Of a stretch of DNA of 64,000 nucleotides, positions 13,101-24,660 are shown piece after piece. The position numbers and the translations under genes are program-made. Source of the DNA: Lanius collurio (lineage: Eukaryota; Chordata; Aves; Passeriformes; Laniidae); contig JACBWW010000015.1 in NCBI GenBank assembly GCA_020086605.1, positions 24,370,483 through 24,434,482 of the forward strand, written 5' to 3'. The notes below the pieces were generated by a model, which saw nothing but the letters and a program-made list of their open reading frames with translations, had not been told where the DNA came from and did not search any database. The first letter of the stretch is position 1. Each line of letters starts with the position of its first letter.

Positions 13101-16100
13101 GTGTGGACTAGGAAGGGAAAAGCAGGAAAACCAGCAGTTCCCTAACACCTCACAGGTAATAAGTATCATAAGCAGAAATTGAATGCTGTGTTAGCCCCTG
13201 ACCAGTGCATTATTACATAGTTTGTCATGACCAGCTCAGGCTGATGCTGTTTCCAGATATTGATTAGAAGGGTGCAAAAAATCCTTTACAGGTGTTACTT
13301 TTTTTCTGAAAATATCAGCAGTCCTATTAACCAGAGATGATGGCCAGGCTCTGTGATTTTGGGGACAGGCATGTCCTGCCTCCTGGAAAAAGCGCCCTTC
13401 AGAAGGATAGCTTAAACAAGTGCCTGCCTGTCTCCAGAACAGCTCATGTGAGCTGAGTGCCAAGTGAGGAGAGGAGGCAGAGCCACTCTTTGAGAAGAGT
13501 GATGCCCATTCTCGCAGCCCCTCAAAATGTTGGCCCCTTATATGGCCTGAACTTCAGTGTGAGTTGAAGCTGTCAGAGATGATTTAGTTCTTGCTGAGTG
13601 CTCTTTGATTCCTCTCAGAGTCCCAAAGTGAAGCTGAGGTCAGGGGCTGAGTGGCTGCTGGCTGCTAGCCCTGCCACAGCTGTGGGGACAGCACCTTATA
13701 TCCATGTAATGTGGATCAATAAATCTCACCTGGGGACCGATTGCTTGTCCCCATATGCTGGGACTCCACATTCCCAGCTGAGGACTGAGATGCAGTACAA
13801 TAACTGCACTGAAAGGAAAGATGTGCCTTCTGTTCAGTAATTAATGTTTCCCTTCTATGTGTGCTTCCACACAGAATGGGCTGGATAACTTCACATTGAG
13901 CTGGAACATCCAAACCCATTGATGCCTTTTCAGGAAAGTGCAGCACTTGTTACAATAATGACAAAATCATCACAACTTTTATTCACCTCCTTTTTAGAGC
14001 TTAGGTTGTCAGTGGTAACTCTATCCCTGATTATTTTTGGTAGAGTAGCTCTCATCCACCTTACATGAAAGCATTGTTTGCTGCAGTCTAATCTTAAATC
14101 CATAATAAAATAGAGGGAGGGAAGGGCTAGCCACCTTTGGGGAGGCTTACCTAATTTATGTCAGCAAAGTGTTCAGGTCCGTAAAGATTATTGTTCACCA
14201 AAATATTGAAATTGCAAATGATTAGCTTGGATTGAAAAAATGGGAGTATATTTTTGTAAGCATTTTCCTGGAATTGGTTCAGATATTCAAGTGTTCATTG
14301 GTCAGTAGTAAAATTCTGATCTTTTAAATGCCTGCAGTAAATCAAAAGCATTTTCTTTTGCAGCAGCAGCAGCTCAGATGTTATCCTTTTAAATGTTATA
14401 AATATACCCTCAGTGATGACTGTAACAGCACTTCCTTTATATACACAGAAATTAGCCTTGATGATCAATATTATTCTTTATGGCTTTTGAATTGAAATAA
14501 ATTTAGAAATTTATTAATATATGCTATTACAGCTCACTGATTCATATAAACTTACAGCTAAAGGGGGATATTTTATCAGTTTGTCTCATCCCTTGTACAG
14601 CAGTTTGTGCAATTTCCTTATAGTAGCCTGTTCAAATAAGTGTCTCTCACACTTGGATTTTAGGACCTGTGTGTTCTGTGGTCTTTAAGGGGCTGTTTTT
14701 AGCAAGCCCCTTAGAGTAAGACAACAATTCTCCCTGTTGTTATTAGCTTACACTAAAATTTCTGCTTGCTATATTGATTCCACCAAGGTGGTGGTTCCTT
14801 GAACTCCTTTCATTTAAGCTCAGACACAGGTGAACTTCTTTGATACGATATAATCTTGTTAAAGTCAAACTGTTTTTTTTCCTTTAGATGCCGACTTGTT
14901 CTGCACCAATGGCAAGACACTAACTGATTTCAGCATAGTCAAAATTTAATACTGTTTTTTGTAGTAGAGGATCGATACCGTTTTACATCTGCATTCCCTC
15001 AGTCAGAGCTTTCCATTAACAAATCCAGTAAAGGCATTCAAAGGCTGCATGACTGCATCAGCAAGCAGTGGGGACTTTTCTCTCAGTCTAAGCTACTCCA
15101 AAATTTGTCATGTTATGTGGAAATAAAGCATCTCAGCTATGAGTTTGGGTTAGACTCTTTAGTCAGAACCACTGACTGAAGAACCATAAATACATTTAAC
15201 TGTCTCTTCATATTGAAATAATTTTCTTATTTCAAATACCCAGTACTGTTAACATTGAGCTCAGACCTGTGCACAAGTTCAGCCTCTGTTAATTTCATGG
15301 TTTTCTTTCCCTATGTCTTTGCCTTGTGTTTATAAGCAGGACTTTTCATGTATGCAGGCTTGATTTTCCAGAACTTGAGCACGTGCACAACTTGATACAG
15401 CATGGATTATTCCATTAACAGCAACTAGTGTAGAAATTGCCTTCCTTTGGGGGTCCCCCTCACTCTCATTGTAATTCTTGGAGTAATTTACCAATTATTT
15501 TCTGTGTTATTTCATAAAAGTTCTTGCCATTTGTCTCTAGATAGGATGTAGAGACCACTAAATTTTCTGTATGTTACAGCAGAAACAAAGAAAAGAGACC
15601 TGTTCTATTCTCCCCCTGCATCCCAGAGAAGGTATTACTTGTGTGGTGACTTTTACCTTGGGGAAGCCTTTTCTCACTTACCTCAGAGCAGCAAACCCAT
15701 GTGATTTTTGCAGTAGTGATTGTAGTTTTCCTGAGATTTTACCACGGAAAAATATATTCAGAATTTACTCTCTGGAAAGAGCTGTCTCCAGAAACTCATG
15801 GTACCCTTCCAACTCTGTAATCCTGGGCAGCCCAGGGAAATTAAGGGAGAATTTCAGGATGGGAAAGTGTTACTAGGTCTGTTAAAGTTAAAAAGCCATA
15901 CATGGAAAAATGAAATTTAAACAAGGCTTGGGAAAGCTGTTTCAGAGAAAATTTGTTGTTTTGTGTAGTCTTTTATTTTTACCATTAAAGCTGCTTTTGT
16001 TTTGTTGCAGACTTGCATTGTAAAAATTGTCAGGAAGGAATAAAAAAATAGTGAAATGGTCCAAGCCCCGAATGAATGCCTTTAAGGCTATAACTTCCTT

Positions 16101-16397
16101 TCCTTCAGTTGGTTTTCCCTGGCAGAACTGTAAGGAAAGCTCTTCCCCATTAAATACCAGAAAATCCATAGTGCTAAAACCAAACAGATATGGGCAAGCA
16201 TCCCCTAAATTTTGCTGATGTACTCATGGAATTTTGTTAGTAGATGACATCTGATGATGATTCTAGAATACATGATATCTATATCTCTTCATGTATGTGT
16301 ACATGGACATTTTAAACACTTGTCTCAGTAGGTGAGAGTGGAATTTACTACATTCATTTCTGGTTGCCTCTCTGGGGCTTGGGAACTTCAGGATCTG

Positions 16398-16703
16398 TTA
16401 TCTGCTAATAGGAATCTCTGCATGTCTTGTTTCAAATGCTGGTTACAATGAAATGAAAAAAGAAAATAAGGCAGCAGCAGCAGCACCAATGCAGCACATC
16501 ACGATAGCAGATTAAATATAGACATGGATTACAGAGCCATTGTTTTCACTCCTGCTAAATAACACAGTACACTTAAAATGGAATGCCACTTGACCTTTTG
16601 TGTCTTGTCAGTCTGTCACTGTATTTAACTGAGGCAGGGAGGAAACATTTTCCCCTGGAACTGTCCCCTGTTGATATGACGATCGCTGCTGCTGGGTCCC
16701 ACC
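16398..16703 (+). promoter_or_regulatory. TECRL: Probable TECRL promoter / 5'UTR region with heart-muscle motif cluster
   Basis: The 300 bp before the start codon hold several perfect consensus matches. There is a GATA site (TTATCT, 16398-16403), a MEF2 site (TTAAATATAG, 16512-16521, fitting YTAWWWWTAR) and a TEAD/MCAT-type core (TGGAATG, 16579-16585). CACTTGA at 16587-16593 is the reverse complement of the NKX2-5 element TCAAGTG and also contains an E-box. This combination fits a gene known to be expressed in heart and skeletal muscle. The region has no CpG island. The transcription start is not visible: the AT-rich MEF2 motif could also act as a TATA-like element. Each motif alone occurs often by chance. 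Confidence 0.4.
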
Positions 16704-16937
16704 ATGCTCAAGAGGCAGAATTCCAACGCTCCAGAACACAGGAGGGATCTCGAAGCCGATGGAGGAGCCCTGTCCATGTCTCACAATGACTCACGCTCTT
16801 TTTTCAACTTATCTCAGCTGGTGCTCTCTGCTGGCCGGATCAAACCATCACCAGCACTCAAACATTCAAAAATCACATACTTTGAAGTAGAAATTGTTGA
16901 TGTGCAAAGCAAAAAGCAGATCTGCATTGTGGACAAG
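16704..16937 (+). CDS. TECRL: TECRL exon 1 (coding part), residues 1-78
   Basis: The ATG at 16704 lies in a good Kozak context (ACC before it, A at -3). The frame runs 78 codons to AAG at 16937, followed directly by the donor GTGAGT. Recognisable blocks are MLKR at the N-terminus, LSQLVLSAG (residues 37-44), LKHSK (52-56) and KQICIVDK (71-78). From memory the human first exon also encodes 78 residues starting with M-F-K-R, which supports this start. The next in-frame Met is residue 25. There is no signal peptide. Residues from about 55 onward begin the ubiquitin-like fold known from TECR-family proteins. The reading frame continues past the donor only as intron read-through. Confidence 0.96.
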
Positions 16938-19430
16938 GTGAGTGTATTATTCCAGCAGGCTGGAGGTGTGCCTGGTTCACACGGTGCCGGTTCAGGGACT
17001 CTTTTCAGTGTGTTGTGGTCTTATTCTGTAGTACTACTATCATTCCTTTCTCTGGGAGACACTAAGAATTCCTTGTTAGTCTCAACCCTGGGCTGTTCTT
17101 CTCCAGGGTTTTTACAAATAATCCTGCACTGCTTTGTGGTAGACCTCCTGGCTGCTCTGTGGATTCAAAGTTATGTCCGTAGGCTGACTCTTGACGCTTA
17201 AATTGCAGTGTCAGTTTCAGAGCATGATACTTAAATGTTTGTTTCAGAATGGATTCTTAGTTTTAATACATTTGTAAAGCTTACCATCTCTGCAATGCTG
17301 GTATCTAAATGTACTCTGCTGTGCCCTGATTATTAGATAGGAATTGGCAATTAAAACAAATCTTTAATTTTAAATGAAGGGTCTTAGCTAAAAGAGGTGT
17401 TCTGAGATTTTGTTTAGATTTTTTGTTTAAATAATGTGAGTAAAATAATATAAACCACAGCCAAATGGCATGAGTAGGATGAGAGGACTGGGTAGGAAGG
17501 AAGTTTATGAACCCATAAATTAATAATAAATGAATGAATGAATTCTCCATCTGAAAAAGGCTAAAAAGTGCTTCATAAATATTTTCATCACAATTTTTGT
17601 GATTCATTGTACCTCAGTGAAAGACTTGATCTGACATGAAAATGGGAATCCTAATCTATTTAGCCTATAGAATTTTTCATTAACTTTGTGGAGTTTTGAG
17701 ACTTACTGTTTTCTAGACAAAAAAAATTCCCTTATCCTCATTGGCAAGAGCTGGAACAGGTAGATAAGTTTGCTTCAAATGTTTAATTTAATGCCTTTGA
17801 AATATGCAGGGTGGAATACTACCAGATTTCCAGTGTTCTTGATAATTTAAAGAATGTTTTTGCAATTTGTATGCCTAATTAATGGTAAATGACTCATTTG
17901 TTCATTCTTAATGGAGCAAAGTATTTTTTGCTATTTTTTTAAATGTAGCCAAAGAAGAAAACATGTCCAAAATGGTCAAACAAGTAGGATGACTATTAAT
18001 AACAATTTTGATGATAGCATTCACATTACTTTATTGAGTGTTATTTACACAGTTAGTTTATCTACATGCATTTAGAATTAGGTTTTGATCAAAAGAAAGA
18101 CTATGTCTTTTTCTTATCTTAAGCTTTCCTGTAGTGTCATTAAAAGAATTATCATACAGAAACAGCATTAAGCAAAGAGCCACATTTCAGGAATCTTTCT
18201 GTGCTGCATGCTGCTGGGATGATACCAGACCTGTGTTTTTCTGACCCTGAAGATTTTCTACACCTCCTCCAAACTATGGACTCTGCCCCTGTAGAGGCGA
18301 AAAGAGAAACATGAGTGGTGATTGCTAAGTAATCTTTATTCAGAGGTAAAATACACAGGAGGTAGTAATAACAGCAGGAAGTCTCTACTTGGAAACAGGA
18401 ATAGATGTTCAATTTACATAGCGAGCAGCTTGGACTTTTTAAAAAAATATTTTTGGCACAGTACCAAGGGATTGGTACAAGTACAGTACAAGGCTGAGAT
18501 TTCCAAGACTGCCTAAAGAATTTGGTTTCTGAATGCTCATTCACCTATTTAAGTCCATTTATTTGCTGTGATAATCCCCTCCTAAGTCAACCCTGAAAGT
18601 ACAGAAGTTGAGTTGCTTGCTTCCATGAACACTTGTTATTATTGTTGACCTTAATTTCAGTTGGTTATTAGATCAAACAGGAGTCTGTTGTATGGGATTC
18701 TGCATAATTTTCTGTTTAATTAAATATAACTGATACAGGCCCAACATGACACTTCTAATGCCTGTTTTCTGTTTGTAAGACAGTTGTGATTAACTTAATT
18801 TCTCCGGTTTGCATGTAATTATTGCTTATCAGAATAGGAGAGAATAGAAAGCAAAGATTTTAAAATATATGTATTTAGATTCTTACTGCATATTGTTAGT
18901 TCTTCAGAATATTATGATTTAGCAATGCATTTGTAATATTCTCAGATAAATCTAAAGGGACAAACTGTGTTATAATGGCAGAGAGAAGAACCCTTTCTTT
19001 CTCTACCCAACAGAAACTCAGGCAGAGTAATTCAGTGCTTAATGCCTTGTGGTTATACACCAGGAGCTGATTCCAGAGGTTGATTTCTTAGGAGACCCTT
19101 GCATGTGCCTGTGAATCCCATTCAGATTAGTGGGAGCTCTGCAAAGTCTGCAAAATTATGGTACATTTAACTAGTTCCAGTATTTAGCAAGAAAGTATTT
19201 CCTGTCCTCAATGCAGTGTCAGAAGTTTAGAAAAGGTTGGCTGTGTGAGCTAGAAAAATCAGTTGGCATCAATCTAAAGTTTTGAATCTAGCACAGTTAA
19301 TTCTCTGAGTTAATTTTCCATCTGAAAAAGGAAAATAACATTATTTCCTTTGGTTTTCTTTATCCTTGGTGAAGGATCAGTCACTTCCACTTTAAGTGGT
19401 TATTATAAGTTCTTGATTGTCTTTAACTTC

Positions 19431-19492
19431 AAGGAACAGAATAAATTCATAAAGGAACAGAATAAATTCATAAAGGAACAGAATAAATTCAT
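19431..19492. repeat. Three tandem copies of a 21-bp unit
   Basis: The unit is AAA followed by GGAACAGAATAAATTCAT. Copies lie at 19431-19450 (first base missing), 19451-19471 and 19472-19492, with no differences between them. The identity suggests a recent expansion and a likely length polymorphism. It lies within intron 1. Confidence 0.95.
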
Positions 19493-22400
19493 ATTTGTCT
19501 GTTTTTAAGCCTTTAAGGCACATTCACATTATATTGCAGGCTTTTCCACAACCAGGAAAGGCAGAAAAAAATACTGAAAGGAAGCAGGAGAGAAAAATCC
19601 CAGACATTTTGGTCCCATAGTCATCTCCTGTAGGAGCAGGGTCTTGAAGAAAATTACCTAATCTTGCAAAACTTGAAGCAAAATTCACACGAGTCAGCAA
19701 CACTGGCAGTTTATTTTGCACATGCATGCTGTGAACATGAAATTCTTTATAGAAGTATCATTTCTTTTATTTAATACTGTCAACCTGCTCTGGGGACTTT
19801 CTCTGCTATGGATATGACATTATGCAAGTAGTTTGGCGCACACAAGCTTTTCCAGTGAGTTACTTAAAGAATTTAGAAGAGAAATAACAGCAATGTGAGA
19901 TCTTTTTCCTCAGATTTGCTCTTGGTACAGATATTAATTCTGAGGTGATATGCCATGGTGAAGAGGCTTCTGATTTGGGGGGATGGGGAGGGAATGGAGG
20001 AATCACGAACTTGCCTCACTTTATTTTTTTTCCCAGTTATTCTACAAAATGTCCCCAAACTAGGGGAAGTCTCCAAGTGGGGAAAGTTAATTTAAACTTA
20101 GGCTATGACTGCCCTTAAAAACGGTACATAAATGCTCAGAGGAGGTGCATTGGGACTAGGCACTGAAGTAGTGAGGTGAGGAGGTGTACCTGCAGCCTCC
20201 TGCTCCACACACTGCCTGTGACAGGACATGAGGCCAGGTGTCTGGGTCAGTGTACAGGGCAGCATCCTGAGTTTTCCTTCCTTCTTTGCTGCTTCCCCAG
20301 GAGGCAGGCCCAGGAGAGGATGTCTCTGAGCAGGAAGGTGCTTATCCAAGCAGCCAAAGGCCTTTCAAGAGCTGGTACCTAAAGGCCACAATTAGGAAAA
20401 TTTAGGCAATTTGGCCCATGTTTTGACAGTCGAGAGATGGTAAATAACAGTTGAGTGTCTTGTGGACCAGTCTTCAGCTCTTGAACATTCACATCAATAC
20501 TGCATTTATGTGAAGATATTCTCAGGTTAATAAATAGTTGACTAATAGGTAGCTGAAACATGAATCATACTGGTTTCTTGCTCAGTGAGTGAAAGAAGTA
20601 GTTAGCAAGGAATGAATCTCTTCTTTGGCCAGTGTAAAACGGCAGGTGAGCCTAGATGATCAAAAGTCCCTTTTTTCATTGCAATTTATTAATTTGTATG
20701 GATGAAATTCCTATCTCTGTGTAAAGAGGAAAGCATGTAATTAGTGATTTCCTGTAACAAATATTTTCAATTAAAAAGCATCACAAAATGTCTAAGGATT
20801 TTGGCTTCTGTATTACATTCAAAAAGCCACAGAAAACAGCAGAACACACAAAAATCATCAAGTCTTATAAATGAAAGAAAACAATTCCTTGTTGTATTTT
20901 TTTAACAAATAAGCCACATTTTTTTTTTCTGCCCACAACTTATGAAAAATACATAGCTACTCAAAAACTGTTTTACTCATACATAGTTCCAAAAGCCTGA
21001 AGTAGGTTGGTTTCAAAGTTATCGATGTGCAGTGATTTGATTTATAAACGCTGTTAAAGCAACTCATAACTGTTTATTTTATTGCACTCATTGTATAATA
21101 TTTTTTCTTCAAATTAACTTGTAGTAAAATGTATTTTCCCACAAACATAGTGCAATGTAATTAACTTTGCATGAGTTGCTTTTAAGGCAGAAAGTGTTAC
21201 ACAATACAGTTTTTACAGAATAAATCACCTCTGGGGGAACCAGCAGAGAAAGCTTTTTCCCATCAAAAGCCTCAGAGCTCAATAGTTTTGTGCTGTACGA
21301 TTTTGCAAGTTAAGCTGTAAACAGGGATAGAAACTCAAGTTTTGGCTACTTTGCAGTGACCCTCCTTTTCAGAACACTTCCTAAGGCCTGCATAAGAGAG
21401 CTTGCTCCCTCAGATGTGCAGGAAGAGCCTCTTTTCTTGATGTGTTTCAAGGATAATGGAGGCTGCTTTCCTACTGTTCATTAAACCAGCTTTTCATGCA
21501 CCACCTCATGCCCTCTCCCACTGAAATCTCTTTGTAAAACCCAGTTAGTAATACCTAAATGTTTTTAGTTGACGATACATACAGTAGGAATATTTAACTC
21601 TGTTTGTGAGTGTAGGCATGCTGTGCACTGCCTACAATGAATGTCATGTGAATATTGTTAATTTTAGTGAATTAAAAGGCCCTTGCATAAACACATATCT
21701 GTGCATCAACCCAGTCACTTCTACATGCACAACACTTCTTGCAGATAAATATTACAGTGTGTGTATCACTACGTCTTTTGCCAAAGATGAATTAGGGCTC
21801 ATTCTGATTGCTCCAAAAGGCCTATCTTTCTCTGAAGGAGTTCATAAACACTCTTTTTGTTTGAAAATCACCTAAAGCAACAGTGTCTTTCTACCTGCAT
21901 GTGATGACTTAACAATACAATGAATTTACACCAGCATGTCAGCAAAGCCATTTGCATGCAGAAATGCTGTCTCTGGTATCAGAATTCTCTTCCTCTTGCC
22001 TGTGGGTTTCTGCTCTCTCACAGAAAGTGAATAGCCAAGGAGAACAGCCATCACTGTCTCTTGCACAGTCAGCTCTAGCAAATAAAAATAACTTCTCACA
22101 TCATGGTTTGAAGTTTAGACATACCACATTCATTTTAGGTGAGCAAATGCAGTCATTAAAGTAGGCAATGAAACTCTGCAAAGGAATTCTTTGCAGTACC
22201 AGAACATTGCCTCTAATGTCAGATTCTCCCCATTAGCCTCATTCTAGGGAAGCAAAGTAAAGAAGTCCTTTCCCAGGAAAGAGATTAATACTTTCATGGT
22301 CATTTTAAGTATTTCCCCCCCTAAATCTTTCCCTTCTAATATTTCACTTCAGAGGACTATATATTCTTCTTTGTGGAGAATGAGCAGAACTGTGACCATC

Positions 22401-24519
22401 CACAGCGGCCTCATTTCACGCAGAGGATTTTTATCATCATTTTTCTCATTCAAGCAATCTGTCATTAAAGATGTGCCACCTCTGATGCCAGAGATGCCCA
22501 AAGGGGCTGAATAACCAGCTGTGTCAAAGTAGGGGGCTTGTATAGTAAGACATGGATGCTGAGTCCCCCATAGCAACAATTCCCACAGCAAAATGGCTGG
22601 ATTTAGTCTCATTGCTGTAGAAGTCCTCTTTTTAAATTTCCTTGTGGAAGGAAGATTTTGTGGTGTCTTTTACTGCATGTTTTCACAGCAGCCAGCACAA
22701 TGGGGATCTGGCCCCTGCTGGGGGGCACAGCAAAAAATACATTTATAAAATCTGTGTGTTTTCTTGCCTATAAGAATTGAATCTTATGCCTAGCCTCCAG
22801 TGCTGGAAGTGATGACACTAGTATTTTCTTCCCCAGTTATTTCTTATACTTGGTAAAGTAGGTAAACATATTCAAATTCTGTTGTAGCAATGCATGACAC
22901 TTATTTCTTCCTGCTCTGCTAGAAATACACATAATTTTAATGTCAATATAGCTACAAATGGTTTCAGATGAAAAGAGGCAACTATACATGTAACTTTTTG
23001 CTTGCTTTGAGATGGCATTTTAAATGGAATACCTGGAGAAATGGCCTTTGATTTTTCTAGAAGAGAGAGACTGGGGAGGGTAGAAGCTGTTACCTTTAGG
23101 GCATTTAGCATTTGTAAAGGGATAATATAAAGAATTACAGAAGCTGCAACAGATGACTAATGCTTCAGCTGATACTAATCAAAGCTTAGAAGTGCCTTTA
23201 AATGACAGGTTTTATGCATCTCTTATTTTAGATAAAAAAAGCCTAAGCCTGGGGAAAGAAATAAAGAAACAAATATAATAAATATTAAAAAAAAAAAGTT
23301 TCATACAAAGTTCAGGAAAAACAAGAGCGTGAATTTGTGATATACTGGTGGTGCTCCAACTCTTCCTGAGCATAAGCCATTCTGGCCAGCAGGAAAAGGC
23401 AGCTATGTTACCAGAGCAGTGAATATTGCCAAAAATTCTCAACAGATACAGATTCCCAGCCAGTGTGAAAATGTTCTCTTTTCCACCAAAGTTATGACAT
23501 TTTACCCCAGCCGCACATTTGCCTTATTGCATCAAAGATAATTCACAGATTATTGCAAATTATGAATGTACTGGAGCAATACCAGACCATAGGGAGCAGT
23601 AGATGTTTTATTAGTCTAATAGATAACATCACAGCCCACGATGGAAAGTCAGTTGCATAATGGTATCTCATATGGGCATTGATGGAGCGTTAAAATACTC
23701 CTGCATATGATTTATTGCTCCATCAGAACATGCTTCAGGTTCTTTCTGAAATCAGACATGTGATTCTTCACAAAACACCTGAGCCATGTAGTCATGGATC
23801 TATAAATACCCAGCAGTATATGTTAATGCTATTATTATATCTGCCTATGTTTAAGCAATTTTGGATTTTAAAAAAGTCCTTAAAATGCAAGATTTTCTTT
23901 CTTAACAGCCACGTTTCTTGTGCTTCAAAAGAAAAAAATTGTGGCAGTCAGGGAATCTCTACCAGAGGTACAGCAAGCATCTCTTCATTGCACTTGGTAT
24001 TGAATAATGAATAGTACTTGGATTTCTAACAGACCTGATGCTGCCTGGTTGTTCTCCTATATCACCCTCATTTCCCATTCCTGGCTGCTGCTTCTCAGCT
24101 TCCAACTTCCCTCCATGGACCTGCTTTATTAGCCCTGCTACTCATAGAATCACTTGTTTTGACAAAATAAATTATTCTGTGAATTTTCTTTTGATTTGGT
24201 TGATCTTTTGGCTTTTTTTTTTTTACTTCATGCAGTCCCTCAGATAGATTGTGACCATCTTGTGCTAAATATTGCTTGAGTTTTTCTGGTGCATGTCTTG
24301 ATTTTAAATTTTAGCAGTCTGTGTAGATATAAAAAAGCAAACAAAAATCTGTACAGCCACTTGATAGAAAAGGGAAGACAAATTCAGAGGTTCCACAGCT
24401 AAGCCATATGCTTTATCTGTGCTAGAACTGGAAGTCAAAATCCAAACAAAAACACAGAGCCCATCCTAAGCCTCACTTTTTTCCTGAGAAGTACAGGTTG
24501 AAACTTTTCTTTATTATTC

Positions 24520-24660
24520 TAGATAAGATATATTATTTATATTTTATTCAAGAAAACGTTGTTATATTTATTCATAATAAAACATTATAATATTTATTTT
24601 AAAGTTTCTGTTATTTTTCTTTTATATCACTTTTTTTTGGTCACATAATTTGTTTTTAAG
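24520..24660. other. Very AT-rich segment
   Basis: A run of TATTTA, ATAATA and TTTATT motifs with few G or C, in intron 1. Composition resembles matrix-attachment or late-replicating AT islands, but no specific function can be claimed. Confidence 0.4.

Larger units (their letters stand above)
1..16397. other. Intergenic region upstream of TECRL, no gene supported
   Basis: No coding exon, tRNA, rRNA or recognisable transposon could be supported in this 16.4 kb. The open frames on either strand are short, of low complexity or without family resemblance. The region contains a long pyrimidine tract near 0.84-0.90 kb, an alternating purine-pyrimidine repeat near 1.03-1.10 kb, a TC repeat near 3.3 kb, and poly(T), poly(C)/poly(A) runs near 6.65, 7.09, 11.03 and 12.2 kb. 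Distal enhancers or non-coding transcripts cannot be excluded from sequence alone. Confidence 0.7.
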
